Origin: Candidatus Omnitrophota bacterium
GTDB taxonomy: Bacteria > Omnitrophota > Gorgyraeia > Zapsychrales > Zapsychraceae
Assembly (NCBI GenBank): GCA_020632495.1
Contig: JACKFL010000005.1
Coordinates: forward strand, 1,798,001-1,862,000
Length of the DNA stretch: 64,000 bases
Direction of reading: 5' to 3'
The notes under the pieces: generated by a model
What the model was told of the DNA's origin: nothing
What the model saw: only the letters and a program-made list of their open reading frames with translations
The model's database searches: none
Translations under genes and position numbers: made by a program
Shown here: positions 54,751 through 62,851 of the stretch, one piece after another
Position numbering within the stretch: the first letter of the stretch is position 1
How the letters are laid out: every line of letters starts with the position of its first letter

Positions 54751-55229
54751 AAATAGGTGTGGTGGCGGACACGCATTCCCTTGATATTCCCCGGCAAATG
54801 CTGAATGACTTCAAGAAGGTGGACATGATCATTCACGCGGGCGATTTCTGCACGACAAAAGAACTTGAAGTTTTTCAGAAAATCACTAAAGTAAAGGCGG
54901 TGGTGGGGAACATGGACGATTCCCATCTTCGCGATATCTTGCCGCAGCGGCAGATTTTTAAGTGCGAAGATTTTATGATCGGGCTCTTCCACAGCTACGG
55001 TCCACCGAAAGATACCCTTAACAATGCCATCCGGGAGTTTCGCAGCAGTAAGGTGGATATCGTGATCTTCGGTCATTCCCACATCCCCTGCAACGAAACC
55101 ATCAATAAGGTCCTTTATTTCAACCCGGGCAGTCCGAATGACATGGTTCTGGCGCCCTATTGTTCTTACGGCATCATCGACATCAAGGACAGGCAAATCT
55201 TTCCGAAAATAGTGAAAGTGAAAATGTAA
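54747..55229 (+). CDS. YfcE/MJ0936-type metallophosphoesterase
   Basis: 160-residue calcineurin-fold phosphodiesterase. Metal ligands are seen in order: Asp8 and His10 (VVADTH), Asp33 (HAGDF), Asn55 (VVGNMDD), His82, and His110/His112 (GHSHIP); the end has FNPGSPN. Relatives hydrolyse small phosphodiesters or cyclic nucleotides; the substrate here is unknown. The ATG at 54747 overlaps the ATPase stop by four bases; the upstream in-frame residues inside the ATPase are rejected. Confidence 0.88.
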   Translation: MKIGVVADTHSLDIPRQMLNDFKKVDMIIHAGDFCTTKELEVFQKITKVKAVVGNMDDSHLRDILPQRQIFKCEDFMIGLFHSYGPPKDTLNNAIREFRSSKVDIVIFGHSHIPCNETINKVLYFNPGSPNDMVLAPYCSYGIIDIKDRQIFPKIVKVKM

Positions 55230-55723
55230 TGGATAAGCTGTGGGCACCGTGGCGATCAAAGTACGTGACGAGTCTTGTCGGTAAACAGACCGGTTGCGTC
55301 TTCTGCAACATCGCTAAGGAAAAACGCCGGGACCGCAGTCATTTCGTGATTTTCCGTCGCGAATTCTGTTACGCCGTTCTCAACATATATCCTTACAACA
55401 ACGGCCATCTGATGATTGTGCCTTATCGTCACGTCAATGACACCGCCAAAATGAAAGCCGCCGAGCGGGCCGATTTTTACGAGGCCATGGAGATCGGCAA
55501 GGTGCTGTTGCGTGATGCGGTGTCCGCCCAGGGGCTGAATATCGGTATCAATCTGGGCAAGCAGGCCGGAGCCGGCTTTCCGGGGCATGTTCATATGCAC
55601 ATTGTTCCCCGGTGGCAGGGGGATGTCAATTTTATGCCGGTCACGGCGGACACCAAGGTGATTTCTCAATCGTTGAAAGAGGTCCACAAGAGGCTCGTCG
55701 ATGCATACCAGAGAAGATATTGA
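55229..55723 (+). CDS. HIT family protein (Ap4A-phosphorylase/hydrolase-like)
   Basis: 164 residues with the histidine triad HVHMHIVPRW (His120, His122, His124). The WAPWRSKYV start and CVFCNI cysteine pair resemble the mycobacterial Ap4A phosphorylase type of HIT protein rather than short HinT. It would cleave dinucleoside polyphosphates or nucleotide adducts. The ATG shares one base with the preceding stop codon and the end overlaps the dGTPase-like gene by 23 bases. Confidence 0.88.
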   Translation: MDKLWAPWRSKYVTSLVGKQTGCVFCNIAKEKRRDRSHFVIFRREFCYAVLNIYPYNNGHLMIVPYRHVNDTAKMKAAERADFYEAMEIGKVLLRDAVSAQGLNIGINLGKQAGAGFPGHVHMHIVPRWQGDVNFMPVTADTKVISQSLKEVHKRLVDAYQRRY

Positions 55724-56915
55724 AGCCCTCGAAGACCGGACGCTGGCGCCTTATGCCATGCGCAGTAAGGACTCCAACGGCCGCGAACATGACAACTCCC
55801 AACATCCCGTGCGCACCTGTTATCAGCGCGACCGGGACCGGGTGGTCCACTCCGAGGCCTTTCGTAAGCTGGAGTACAAGACGCAGGTCTTTGTCATTCT
55901 CGAAGGCGATTACTATCGGACCCGGCTCACGCACACCATCGAGGTCGCGCAGATCGCCCGCACCATCGGCCGCAGTCTGCGACTCAACGAAGATTTGATC
56001 GAGGCCATCGCCTTAGCGCATGATCTGGGCCACCCGCCCTTCGGGCACGCCGGAGAAAAGGCGCTTAACGATCTGATGAAGGAGGCCGGTCAGCAATTCG
56101 ACCATAATTTCCGCAGCTATCAGATTGTTACCGAATTTGAGAAACGCTATCCGAAATTCAACGGGCTGGATTTGACCGAAGAGGTCCGCGTGGGGATTCT
56201 GAAACATGAAACCACCTACGATATCAGCGGTGAATTGGATAGATATAAGAATATCGGCCCCACCCTGGAGGCGAAGGTGGTTGATATCGCCGACGCATTA
56301 GCGTATTTGTCGCATGACATCGACGACGGATTGACCTCGGGATGCATCACCAAGGACGATTTGATGGACAGCGATCTGTGGCGGGATTCGTACGAGAAGA
56401 TCGACGCACAGCTGGATCCCACCAACAAGGAGATGCTGAAATACCAGGTCGTTAAGTTTTTGATCGATACGCAAACGCGGGACTTGCTGGAGAATTCCCT
56501 GGCGCAGCTGAAAAAAACGGCGCTGCGGAGTTCGGAAGAGGTAAAGAAATATCACCTGCAAGATTTGCCTGAACCTCTGATCGACTTTTCTCCGACGATG
56601 AGAAAACGGCGGAACTTTTTGCAAAAACTGTTAATGGACAAGCTCTATTCGCATTATCGAGTCTTACGCATGACGGAAAAAGCGCGGCGCGTTATCCGGG
56701 GCATCTTCATGACCTACCTGGAAAATCCGGACCAGCTGCCCTACCGGTACTGGCCGCGCGCAGGCAAGACAATGCTCGACGAGATGGGCGAACAGGATTT
56801 AGAGGAGCTGCAAATCAAAGCGCGACCCATCATATGCAATTACATCGCGGGCATGACCGACCGCTCCGCATTGGACGAACATGAAAAACTCTTCAATCCA
56901 TTCAAAAAAGTATAA
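55701..56915 (+). CDS. dgt: Deoxyguanosinetriphosphate triphosphohydrolase-like protein
   Basis: 404-residue HD-domain protein. RDRDRVVHSEAFRKLEYKTQVF is the family start; HD ligands are His78 (RLTHTIEV) and His107-Asp108 (ALAHDLGHPPFGHAGE), and LSHDIDD carries a late Asp. It would cut dNTPs to deoxynucleosides and tripolyphosphate, and so can influence dNTP pools. It overlaps both neighbours (23 bases upstream, 35 downstream). Substrate preference is not predictable. Confidence 0.92.
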   Translation: MHTREDIEALEDRTLAPYAMRSKDSNGREHDNSQHPVRTCYQRDRDRVVHSEAFRKLEYKTQVFVILEGDYYRTRLTHTIEVAQIARTIGRSLRLNEDLIEAIALAHDLGHPPFGHAGEKALNDLMKEAGQQFDHNFRSYQIVTEFEKRYPKFNGLDLTEEVRVGILKHETTYDISGELDRYKNIGPTLEAKVVDIADALAYLSHDIDDGLTSGCITKDDLMDSDLWRDSYEKIDAQLDPTNKEMLKYQVVKFLIDTQTRDLLENSLAQLKKTALRSSEEVKKYHLQDLPEPLIDFSPTMRKRRNFLQKLLMDKLYSHYRVLRMTEKARRVIRGIFMTYLENPDQLPYRYWPRAGKTMLDEMGEQDLEELQIKARPIICNYIAGMTDRSALDEHEKLFNPFKKV

Positions 56916-57948
56916 GTTGGTCCTGTCGGCGGTACACATGGTTTACCGCCTGGTCAACTCCACCTACAATGTCCGCGAGTTGATATTGCGGCTGACACGG
57001 CTGCTGTGTCAATTCATCAAAACGAGCTCGTCGACAATACTTCTGCTCGATCCCAGCAAAAAGCGGGTCATCCTTAAGGCCGTATTCGACAACCGAATTA
57101 ATATTCTGCTGGATAAGCGTAAGGATCTGAACGAACTCACGCCCAAGGAAGAGCGGATGCTGCAGGGATTTTCCGTGTTTGAGAAAAGTCTGATCGGCAT
57201 ACCGCTTGTTGCCGACGATATCGTCGGGGCGATCTACGTGAAGCGCAAGCGGGGGGAGGATCCGTTTAACGATTTCGACCGGGATATGCTTTCTGTCGTT
57301 ACCGAACAATCCGTCACGGCCATTAAGAATCTGCAACTCTATGAAATGCAGCAGAAGACAATCCTGGAGAGCATCAAGTTTATCGGAGAGCTGTTGCAGC
57401 AGCAGGGCTCGTCGGCGATCAAAAAGAACACCTCAAATTATTTCAATATCGTCAGTATGCTCGGCGAGAAACTGCGCGTTTCTTCGGACCAGGTGAACAA
57501 TTTGTACCACGCCAGTATTTTGCGCGATGCCGGCGCCATCGATATCCCGTATGATGTCTTATCGAAATCCAGTCAGCTGACCCCGGAGGAGTTTAAACTG
57601 ATCCGCGATCAGCCCGCACGCGCTGTGGAATTGATTAAGCCGGTCGATTTTCTCAAGCCGGTTTTGCCGATTATTCTCTACCATCACGAGAAATATGACG
57701 GATCAGGCTATCCGTCCGGACTGCGCAAGGAGCAGATTCCGCAGGGGGCGCGTATCATTGCGGTCGTGGATTCTTTCCTGGCCATGATTTCGGACCGGCC
57801 CTACAAGAAAAAGCTGACCTTCCAGGATGCGCTCCGGGAACTCAAGCTCCACAGCGGTACGCAGTTCGATCCTAAGGTGGTGGAAGCATTTATAGAGCTT
57901 ACGCGGCAGAAAAAATTCAGAAATTACTTGTGTTCGATGAAACAGTAG
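56881..57948 (+). CDS. GAF domain with degenerate HD-GYP domain
   Basis: 355 residues: a GAF-like sensor domain at about 30-155, then an HD-GYP-type domain at about 165-340. The GYP motif region HHEKYDGSGYPSG is intact, but the metal-binding HD is Arg215-Asp216 (SILRDAGAIDIP), the next conserved HP is Gln-Pro, and the first histidine is not found. It is therefore unlikely to hydrolyse cyclic-di-GMP by the normal two-metal route and may be a binding or sensing protein. It starts 35 bases inside the dGTPase-like gene. Confidence 0.82.
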   Translation: MKNSSIHSKKYKLVLSAVHMVYRLVNSTYNVRELILRLTRLLCQFIKTSSSTILLLDPSKKRVILKAVFDNRINILLDKRKDLNELTPKEERMLQGFSVFEKSLIGIPLVADDIVGAIYVKRKRGEDPFNDFDRDMLSVVTEQSVTAIKNLQLYEMQQKTILESIKFIGELLQQQGSSAIKKNTSNYFNIVSMLGEKLRVSSDQVNNLYHASILRDAGAIDIPYDVLSKSSQLTPEEFKLIRDQPARAVELIKPVDFLKPVLPIILYHHEKYDGSGYPSGLRKEQIPQGARIIAVVDSFLAMISDRPYKKKLTFQDALRELKLHSGTQFDPKVVEAFIELTRQKKFRNYLCSMKQ

Positions 57949-57957
57949 TATTATAAT
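57928..57957 (+). promoter_or_regulatory. Possible promoter with -10 box abutting the SPOR gene
   Basis: TTGTGT at 57928-57933, an 18-base spacer, and a perfect TATAAT at 57952-57957. Only seven bases separate the -10 box from the ATG at 57965, and no Shine-Dalgarno sequence lies between. If used, the transcript would start at or next to the start codon, that is, nearly leaderless. Confidence 0.45.
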
Positions 57958-57964
57958 TGGACAC

Positions 57965-58564
57965 ATGTCTGATAGTAATATTCATAATCAATTTGAGCTG
58001 TTTCCCCACGGGAAGCGGCCTGAATACCACCCCAATTTAAGCTATCTCCAGCCCCGCACGATCCGCCTGCAGACCGAACATATTGTGGGGATCTGCCTGT
58101 TCCTGATTATCACCAACGTCACGTGCTTCTGTCTGGGGGTCCGGCAGGGCCGGGGAGGGGTCGAATCCGTATCGGAGGACCCGAAAATTGTTGCTGACAT
58201 TGCGGCGGAACCTGCTATAATAGTCAGCTCTGTGCCGGAGAAAACCGAGGTTTTCGAACTGCCGGAGGAGTTAGCGGCCGTCCCCGAACCGGAGCCGGAA
58301 CGCGTAGAGGTCATGCAAATCCAATTGCCGGAAGAGGTTGTGGACGATGATAAATTCACGATCCAGGTTGCCTCGTTCAAAAAGGACACATCCGCGCAAC
58401 GGGAAGCCACGTGGCTGAAGGACAAGGGCTATGAAACATTTGTTCTGCGCAAAGGGGATTACGCCATCGTGACCGTGGGCCAGTTTAACCAGGCCGCGGA
58501 AGCCAAGAATTATTCCCGGAGACTTAGTGAACGCTATAAAGACTGCCTAGTGAGGAGATTTTAA
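57965..58564 (+). CDS. SPOR-domain membrane protein
   Basis: 199 residues. An N-terminal cytoplasmic segment of about 38 residues, one membrane helix at about 39-59 (GICLFLIITNVTCFCLGV), a Pro/Glu/Val-rich periplasmic linker, and a C-terminal SPOR domain at about 127-199 (KFTIQVASFKKDTSAQ; GDYAIVTVGQF). SPOR domains bind denuded peptidoglycan at division septa. No Shine-Dalgarno sequence is seen before the ATG. It is followed after one base by the small basic protein. Confidence 0.88.
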   Translation: MSDSNIHNQFELFPHGKRPEYHPNLSYLQPRTIRLQTEHIVGICLFLIITNVTCFCLGVRQGRGGVESVSEDPKIVADIAAEPAIIVSSVPEKTEVFELPEELAAVPEPEPERVEVMQIQLPEEVVDDDKFTIQVASFKKDTSAQREATWLKDKGYETFVLRKGDYAIVTVGQFNQAAEAKNYSRRLSERYKDCLVRRF

Positions 58565-58565
58565 A

Positions 58566-58778
58566 ATGTCATTACACCCATCGTTAAAGGTTGATTCTGC
58601 CGGAGCGCAACAGCGCACTGTTCTGACACGCATCGAACGGATCAAGGACCTGATGAAAAAAGGGAAGTGGAGCGACGACATGAGTGTGGTTGGGCTTCCC
58701 AAGACCAAGATCGTCAAGGTCAAAGCCGGTCGCAAGAAAAAGGCCGAGGCCAAGGATGACGAGAAGAAGGGCAAGTAA
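58566..58778 (+). CDS. Small basic protein of PVC type
   Basis: 70-residue Lys/Arg-rich protein: MSLHPSLKVDSAGAQQRTVL, then RIERIKDLMKKGKW, then VVGLPKTKIVK and a Lys/Glu tail. The start and the LPK motif match, from memory, the small basic protein family described in Chlamydiae and Verrucomicrobia (TIGR04137). Function is unknown; a ribosome or RNA role has been suggested by its basic nature. GAGGAG is just upstream. Its end overlaps the next gene by 23 bases. Confidence 0.8.
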   Translation: MSLHPSLKVDSAGAQQRTVLTRIERIKDLMKKGKWSDDMSVVGLPKTKIVKVKAGRKKKAEAKDDEKKGK

Positions 58779-59640
58779 GATTCCGCATCGCCCGCCTTTC
58801 CCCGCGCGTAACCGTATCCACCTTATCCGCACACTATTGTTGACCACGGCATTGCTGGGGGGTCCCGGCCCGGCGTCTGCCCAACAGGAATTCTTTCCTT
58901 TCGCCGGGAAGATCAATGTCAAGTCGGTTAATATCCGCGCCGGCCAGAGCCGGAACTTTGAGAGTCTCGGCGAGGCCAAAATGGACCAGGCCGTTATTGT
59001 CGAGGAGAAGAGTTTCAGCTGGTACAAAGTCCGTCTGCCCAAAGACGCCAAGAGCTATCTGACGCGTGATTATGTGCGTATGATCAGCGCTCAGGTGGGG
59101 GAGGTGACCGCAGACCGGGTCAATGTACGCGGCGGTGCCGGCATCAATTTCTCGGTCCTGGGGCAGGCCAACGAGGGCGACCGCGTCCTGGTTATCGATG
59201 ATTCCGACGAAAAGTGGTTGCGCATCCGTCCCATTCCGGAGACCTACGGCTGGATCAGGGAGGACTTTATTGATTTTGTTTCTTCCGATGTGGAGGCCGA
59301 CCGCTGGCTCGACGCCAAGGAGTTGGCCGTGTTGGAGAAGGCTGTTCCGCCGAAGCCGCCGGCAGAAGAACTGGAGATGTCCACAGAACCTGAGCCGGAA
59401 CCCGCCCCGGCGATGCAGACGTCTTTCACCGGCGTCCTCACGGAAAACGCCGCGGATAACGGATTCGAATACACGCTGGTCAATAACGGTGACGAAACCT
59501 ACTATCTGGACGGTTTCAGCCAGCTGTTAAAACCGTTCGTCAACTATCGCGTCAAGATCGAAGGCCATCTCAAGCAAGACCCCGCCGCCGGTCTGGATCA
59601 TCCCGTGGTCGTCGTGTCGCGGATTCAACTCGTCCTTTAA
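58756..59640 (+). CDS. Secreted SH3b-domain protein
   Basis: 294 residues. A basic n-region, then a hydrophobic signal stretch (TLLLTTALLGG) and cleavage-like site (PASAQQ) at about residue 43. Two bacterial SH3 domains follow, about 50-110 (VNIRAGQSRNFESLG) and 115-177 (VNVRGGAGINFSVLG), then an acidic Pro-rich linker and a C-terminal OB-like region. It is probably a periplasmic wall-binding protein. The ATG at 58756 is the last in-frame ATG before the signal; the long basic n-region makes the start uncertain. Confidence 0.8.
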   Translation: MTRRRASKIPHRPPFPARNRIHLIRTLLLTTALLGGPGPASAQQEFFPFAGKINVKSVNIRAGQSRNFESLGEAKMDQAVIVEEKSFSWYKVRLPKDAKSYLTRDYVRMISAQVGEVTADRVNVRGGAGINFSVLGQANEGDRVLVIDDSDEKWLRIRPIPETYGWIREDFIDFVSSDVEADRWLDAKELAVLEKAVPPKPPAEELEMSTEPEPEPAPAMQTSFTGVLTENAADNGFEYTLVNNGDETYYLDGFSQLLKPFVNYRVKIEGHLKQDPAAGLDHPVVVVSRIQLVL

Positions 59641-59661
59641 TTCACATTCCAAGAGGTCAAT

Positions 59662-60288
59662 GTGCCGGGTACCGTCGAAATCCTTTTGATCCTGATTATC
59701 CTGTTTCCCTCCTTTGTGATTCACGAGTACGCGCACGCGTGGACCGCCAACCGGCTCGGTGATCCGACGGCCAAGACTATGGGCCGGCTGACCCTCAATC
59801 CGATCCGGCACGTGGACTTATTCGGCACCGTCTTGCTGCCTGTTTTGCTGATCGGACTGCGCCTCTTGGGAAGCCCGTTCCCGCCGATCGCGCTGGCCAA
59901 GCCGGTGCCTGTCAATTTTGCCCGTCTGCGCAATCCCAAAAGAGGGATTATTTACGTCGGCATGGCCGGTCCGGCGGTTAATGTCATCGTCGCTGTTCTC
60001 GCCAGTCTGCTCTTGCAGTTCGGTCTTCACCCGTATGCAGAAACCGTTTTATTTATCGTTATTTATATAAATCTGGTGCTGGCCTTTTTCAATATGGTGC
60101 CCATTCCGCCGCTCGACGGGTCACGATTGGTCATGGGGTTGTTGCCCAACCGGCAGGCCCGTGCCTACAGCCGGCTCGAGCCCTACGGGGTGTTTATCGT
60201 GTTTGCCCTGCTGCCGCTCGGCCTGTTTCAACGGATTGTGTTGCCGGCGGTTGAGGCCACTATGGCCGTCTTAGGAGTGCACGTATGA
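59662..60288 (+). CDS. Site-2 protease family (M50) membrane metallopeptidase
   Basis: 208-residue multi-span protein. The zinc motif HEYAH (His21, Glu22, His25) is in the first helix, and the third ligand motif NMVPIPPLDG lies near residue 150; four to six helices are predicted. This short form lacks PDZ or CBS domains and resembles YdiL/YwhC-type peptidases that clip membrane proteins inside the bilayer. The start is GTG. Its stop overlaps the aroB ATG by four bases. Confidence 0.9.
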   Translation: MPGTVEILLILIILFPSFVIHEYAHAWTANRLGDPTAKTMGRLTLNPIRHVDLFGTVLLPVLLIGLRLLGSPFPPIALAKPVPVNFARLRNPKRGIIYVGMAGPAVNVIVAVLASLLLQFGLHPYAETVLFIVIYINLVLAFFNMVPIPPLDGSRLVMGLLPNRQARAYSRLEPYGVFIVFALLPLGLFQRIVLPAVEATMAVLGVHV

Positions 60289-61373
60289 GAACGGTGACTA
60301 TGACCCTCAAAGCGAACCCCTACAAGATCCGTATCGGCCATGACTGCCTGCCGGACCTGAGCCGGGCCCTGAAGTCCCTTAAGATCGGTCGCGATGCGGT
60401 CGTGATCACTTCACCGGTGATTAAGAAATTTCATGGCCGCGTCCTGACGCGCACTTTGCGCGAGGCCGGTTATTCGGTCAAAGAGCTGATTGTGCCGGAC
60501 GGAGAAAAAAGCAAATCGGCGGCGGTCGCGGTTGATCTGATTGAACAGATAGCCCGTTATGACGTCATGAAGCAAGTCTTTATCGTCGCATTCGGCGGCG
60601 GCGTTATCGGGGATTTGGCCGGCTTCGTGGCTGCGGCGTACAAGCGGGGCATTCCGTATGTGCAGGTGCCGACGACGTTCCTGGCGCAGATCGATTCGTC
60701 AATTGGAGGGAAAACCGGGGTCGACCTGAGCGTCGGCAAGAATCTGATGGGGGCATTTCATCAGCCTAGAATGGTCTTTAGCGACACCGCCTTGCTCAGG
60801 ACACTGCCGCCGCGCCAGATACGCAACGGATTCGCGGAGGCGGTAAAGTACGGCGTTATCCGGGACAGAGAACTATTTGTCTACATCGAAAAGCAGTTCC
60901 CGAAGGTGTTCGCGTGGGACCACAGGACATTGCTGCACATCGTAACGCGCTGCAGTCAAATCAAGACGGATGTAGTGCTGGCTGACGAGAAGGAGACGAA
61001 GGGGATCCGGAGTATCCTGAATTTCGGGCATACTATCGGGCACGCTATTGAGGCTGTCGGAGGATTTCGTCAATATGACCATGGTGAGGCGATCGCGATC
61101 GGCATGCGCATGGCGGCCGATATCTCCATGCAAATGGGGATGATTAAGGCTCCCACGGTACAGCGTATCAACTCCTTAATTGATCATATAGGACTGCCTG
61201 AGAGAGTCAGCCGGCAGAAGGTGGCGGACATTATGCGTGTGATGCGTCATGACAAGAAATTTGTTGCCGGCCGGAATCGTTTCGTTCTGGTCAGTTCGCT
61301 CGGTAAGGTCAAGGTCGTCGAAGGGGTCGGCGACGATATCATCAAGTCCGCCATACGCAAGTATATGGCGTAG
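60285..61373 (+). CDS. aroB: 3-dehydroquinate synthase
   Basis: Converts DAHP to 3-dehydroquinate, the second shikimate step, using NAD and a divalent metal. The 362-residue protein has GGGVIGDLAGFVAA, the PTTFLAQIDSSIGGKTGVD segment and the metal-binding FGHTIGHAIE. It overlaps the M50 gene by four bases and meets the convergent gspB-like gene end to end, three bases apart, with no terminator between them. Confidence 0.97.
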   Translation: MRTVTMTLKANPYKIRIGHDCLPDLSRALKSLKIGRDAVVITSPVIKKFHGRVLTRTLREAGYSVKELIVPDGEKSKSAAVAVDLIEQIARYDVMKQVFIVAFGGGVIGDLAGFVAAAYKRGIPYVQVPTTFLAQIDSSIGGKTGVDLSVGKNLMGAFHQPRMVFSDTALLRTLPPRQIRNGFAEAVKYGVIRDRELFVYIEKQFPKVFAWDHRTLLHIVTRCSQIKTDVVLADEKETKGIRSILNFGHTIGHAIEAVGGFRQYDHGEAIAIGMRMAADISMQMGMIKAPTVQRINSLIDHIGLPERVSRQKVADIMRVMRHDKKFVAGRNRFVLVSSLGKVKVVEGVGDDIIKSAIRKYMA

Positions 61374-61376
61374 TCC

Positions 61377-61934
61377 CTAGTTATTGCTGCGGGTGCGCAG
61401 GACGATCGCATTGTCGCCGCGCAGGTTCTCCAGTTGCACTTCCCTAAGTTCTATCGAAGTAACCCGGTATCCTTCCACGATATCCCCAACCTCATAAATG
61501 CCGTCGTTGATCAGGGCGACGCGCTTGTCTTCCACGAACGATGTGCCCGAAAGAATGAGTTCGCCGGGTTTAAAGTTCCGCTTAAGCGGTTTCGGCATAT
61601 ATTCACGCCGCAGCACCGCGGTCGGATCGGTTTCCGTGGCGGAGCGCTTCATTAAAAAGAAAAGGGTGGCCAGCAGGATGCCGGTGATAAAGAAGAAGAT
61701 CACCACCAGGGCCGAGACGGTCCGGTACCAGACTTTTTTCTTCTTAAGCGACGGCTTATCGCCTTCCGGTTTGGGACGCGGATGTAGATGAGGGTGGGGA
61801 TGAGGATGCTGAACGGACGGCGGTTTCTGTTCGCGAGTGAGATCCTGCACCGAGCTGTTCTCGGGCGGTGCGTCTTGGCCGCCTTTTTTCATCCGTTGTT
61901 GTGCGCGTTTCAGGGCATCATTGATGATACTCAT
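61377..61934 (-). CDS. GspB-like type II secretion accessory protein
   Basis: 185 residues. It begins MSIINDALKRAQQR, typical of GspB/PulB proteins, has one membrane helix (about 70-95) and a C-terminal periplasmic domain with GTSFVEDKRVALINDGIYEVGD and YRVTSIELREVQL, the GspB pattern. A His-Pro run lies at residues 43-52 in the cytoplasmic linker. GspB partners ExeA-type ATPases to help the outer-membrane secretin assemble. The ATG at 61934 overlaps the exeA-like stop; an upstream start is not homologous. Confidence 0.82.
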   Translation of the reverse strand: MSIINDALKRAQQRMKKGGQDAPPENSSVQDLTREQKPPSVQHPHPHPHLHPRPKPEGDKPSLKKKKVWYRTVSALVVIFFFITGILLATLFFLMKRSATETDPTAVLRREYMPKPLKRNFKPGELILSGTSFVEDKRVALINDGIYEVGDIVEGYRVTSIELREVQLENLRGDNAIVLRTRSNN

Positions 61935-62749
61935 TTTTGTCCGACCTCCCTTGAGCAACGATGAATGATGTTATGGTCTATGGTAAAGGTCTCCGCCGCA
62001 TATCCGGCCAGCAAGGCCCGGTCACACAGGACATTGACCATGCGGGGGGTTCCGCGCGAGACGTGAAAAATGGCCTCCAGGGCCTCATCCGTAAAACGGA
62101 TGCGGTGGTCTTCATCTGCGGCGTCCTGCGCCTTCTCCAGGCGGTGGCGGATATAGTTCTTCATCTCGTCCAGGGTCAGGGAGCTGATGTGATAGCGCAC
62201 GGCGATGCGCTGATTTAACTGGCGTAACTGGTTGAGCTTCAATTTGTCGATGAGCTCGGGCTGACCGACCAGGACGATCTGCAGCAGTTTTTCCTTCTCA
62301 GTTTCCAGGTTCGATAACAGGCGGACCTGTTCCAGCTGGCTGACTTTGAGATTCTGCGCTTCGTCTATAATGACCACCACATTGTTCCCGGCGCTGGTTT
62401 CCTCCAGTAGGAACTCGTTGAGCGCATCGATCATATCGTACTTACTGCGGGCGGAGGTGCGGATGCCCAGATCTTGTAATATCAGCCGCAGGAGCTGAAG
62501 GTCGGAAAAATTCGGATTAAGGATCAGCGCGGTCTTGATGGTTTCATCCAGCTGATTCAGGACGGTGCGGCACAGCGTGGTCTTGCCGGTCCCGATTTCT
62601 CCGGTGATGGCGATAATCCCCTTGCGCTGCTGGATGCCATAGACGAGGTGGGTCATGGCTTCCTTGTGTTGAACGCTTGAGAAGAAGAAATCCGGATCGG
62701 CGGTGATGTTGAACGGATTCTCGCGAAAATTGTAGAATTCTTTATACAT
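61931..62749 (-). CDS. ExeA/GspA-like AAA ATPase
   Basis: 272 residues: MYKEFYNFRENPFNITADPDFFF is the ExeA start, Walker A GEIGTGKTT at 50-58, Walker B VVIIDEAQ at 125-132, and VGQPEL and GTPRMVN segments. The longer ExeA C-terminal peptidoglycan-binding part is absent. In Aeromonas ExeA with ExeB remodels peptidoglycan for the type II secretin. It is upstream of and overlaps the gspB-like gene by four bases. No Shine-Dalgarno sequence is seen before its ATG. Confidence 0.9.
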   Translation of the reverse strand: MYKEFYNFRENPFNITADPDFFFSSVQHKEAMTHLVYGIQQRKGIIAITGEIGTGKTTLCRTVLNQLDETIKTALILNPNFSDLQLLRLILQDLGIRTSARSKYDMIDALNEFLLEETSAGNNVVVIIDEAQNLKVSQLEQVRLLSNLETEKEKLLQIVLVGQPELIDKLKLNQLRQLNQRIAVRYHISSLTLDEMKNYIRHRLEKAQDAADEDHRIRFTDEALEAIFHVSRGTPRMVNVLCDRALLAGYAAETFTIDHNIIHRCSREVGQK

Positions 62750-62757
62750 TTGCTCGA

Positions 62758-62786
62758 ATTATATCACGCGGGCGGGGGCGGGTAAA
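62758..62786 (-). promoter_or_regulatory. Possible promoter with -10 box abutting the exeA-like gene
   Basis: On the minus strand a TTTACC -35 (62786-62781), a 17-base spacer and a perfect TATAAT (62763-62758). The start codon begins eight bases later at 62749, so a transcript would have almost no leader. The surrounding 222-base gap (62750-62971) otherwise holds an inverted repeat and the divergent PilZ promoter. Confidence 0.45.
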
Positions 62787-62851
62787 CCCAGATTTGCAGA
62801 ATTGTGCTTCGGGTGTGAGATCTTAATCCCTTGTGATGTAAGAAGTTAAAG

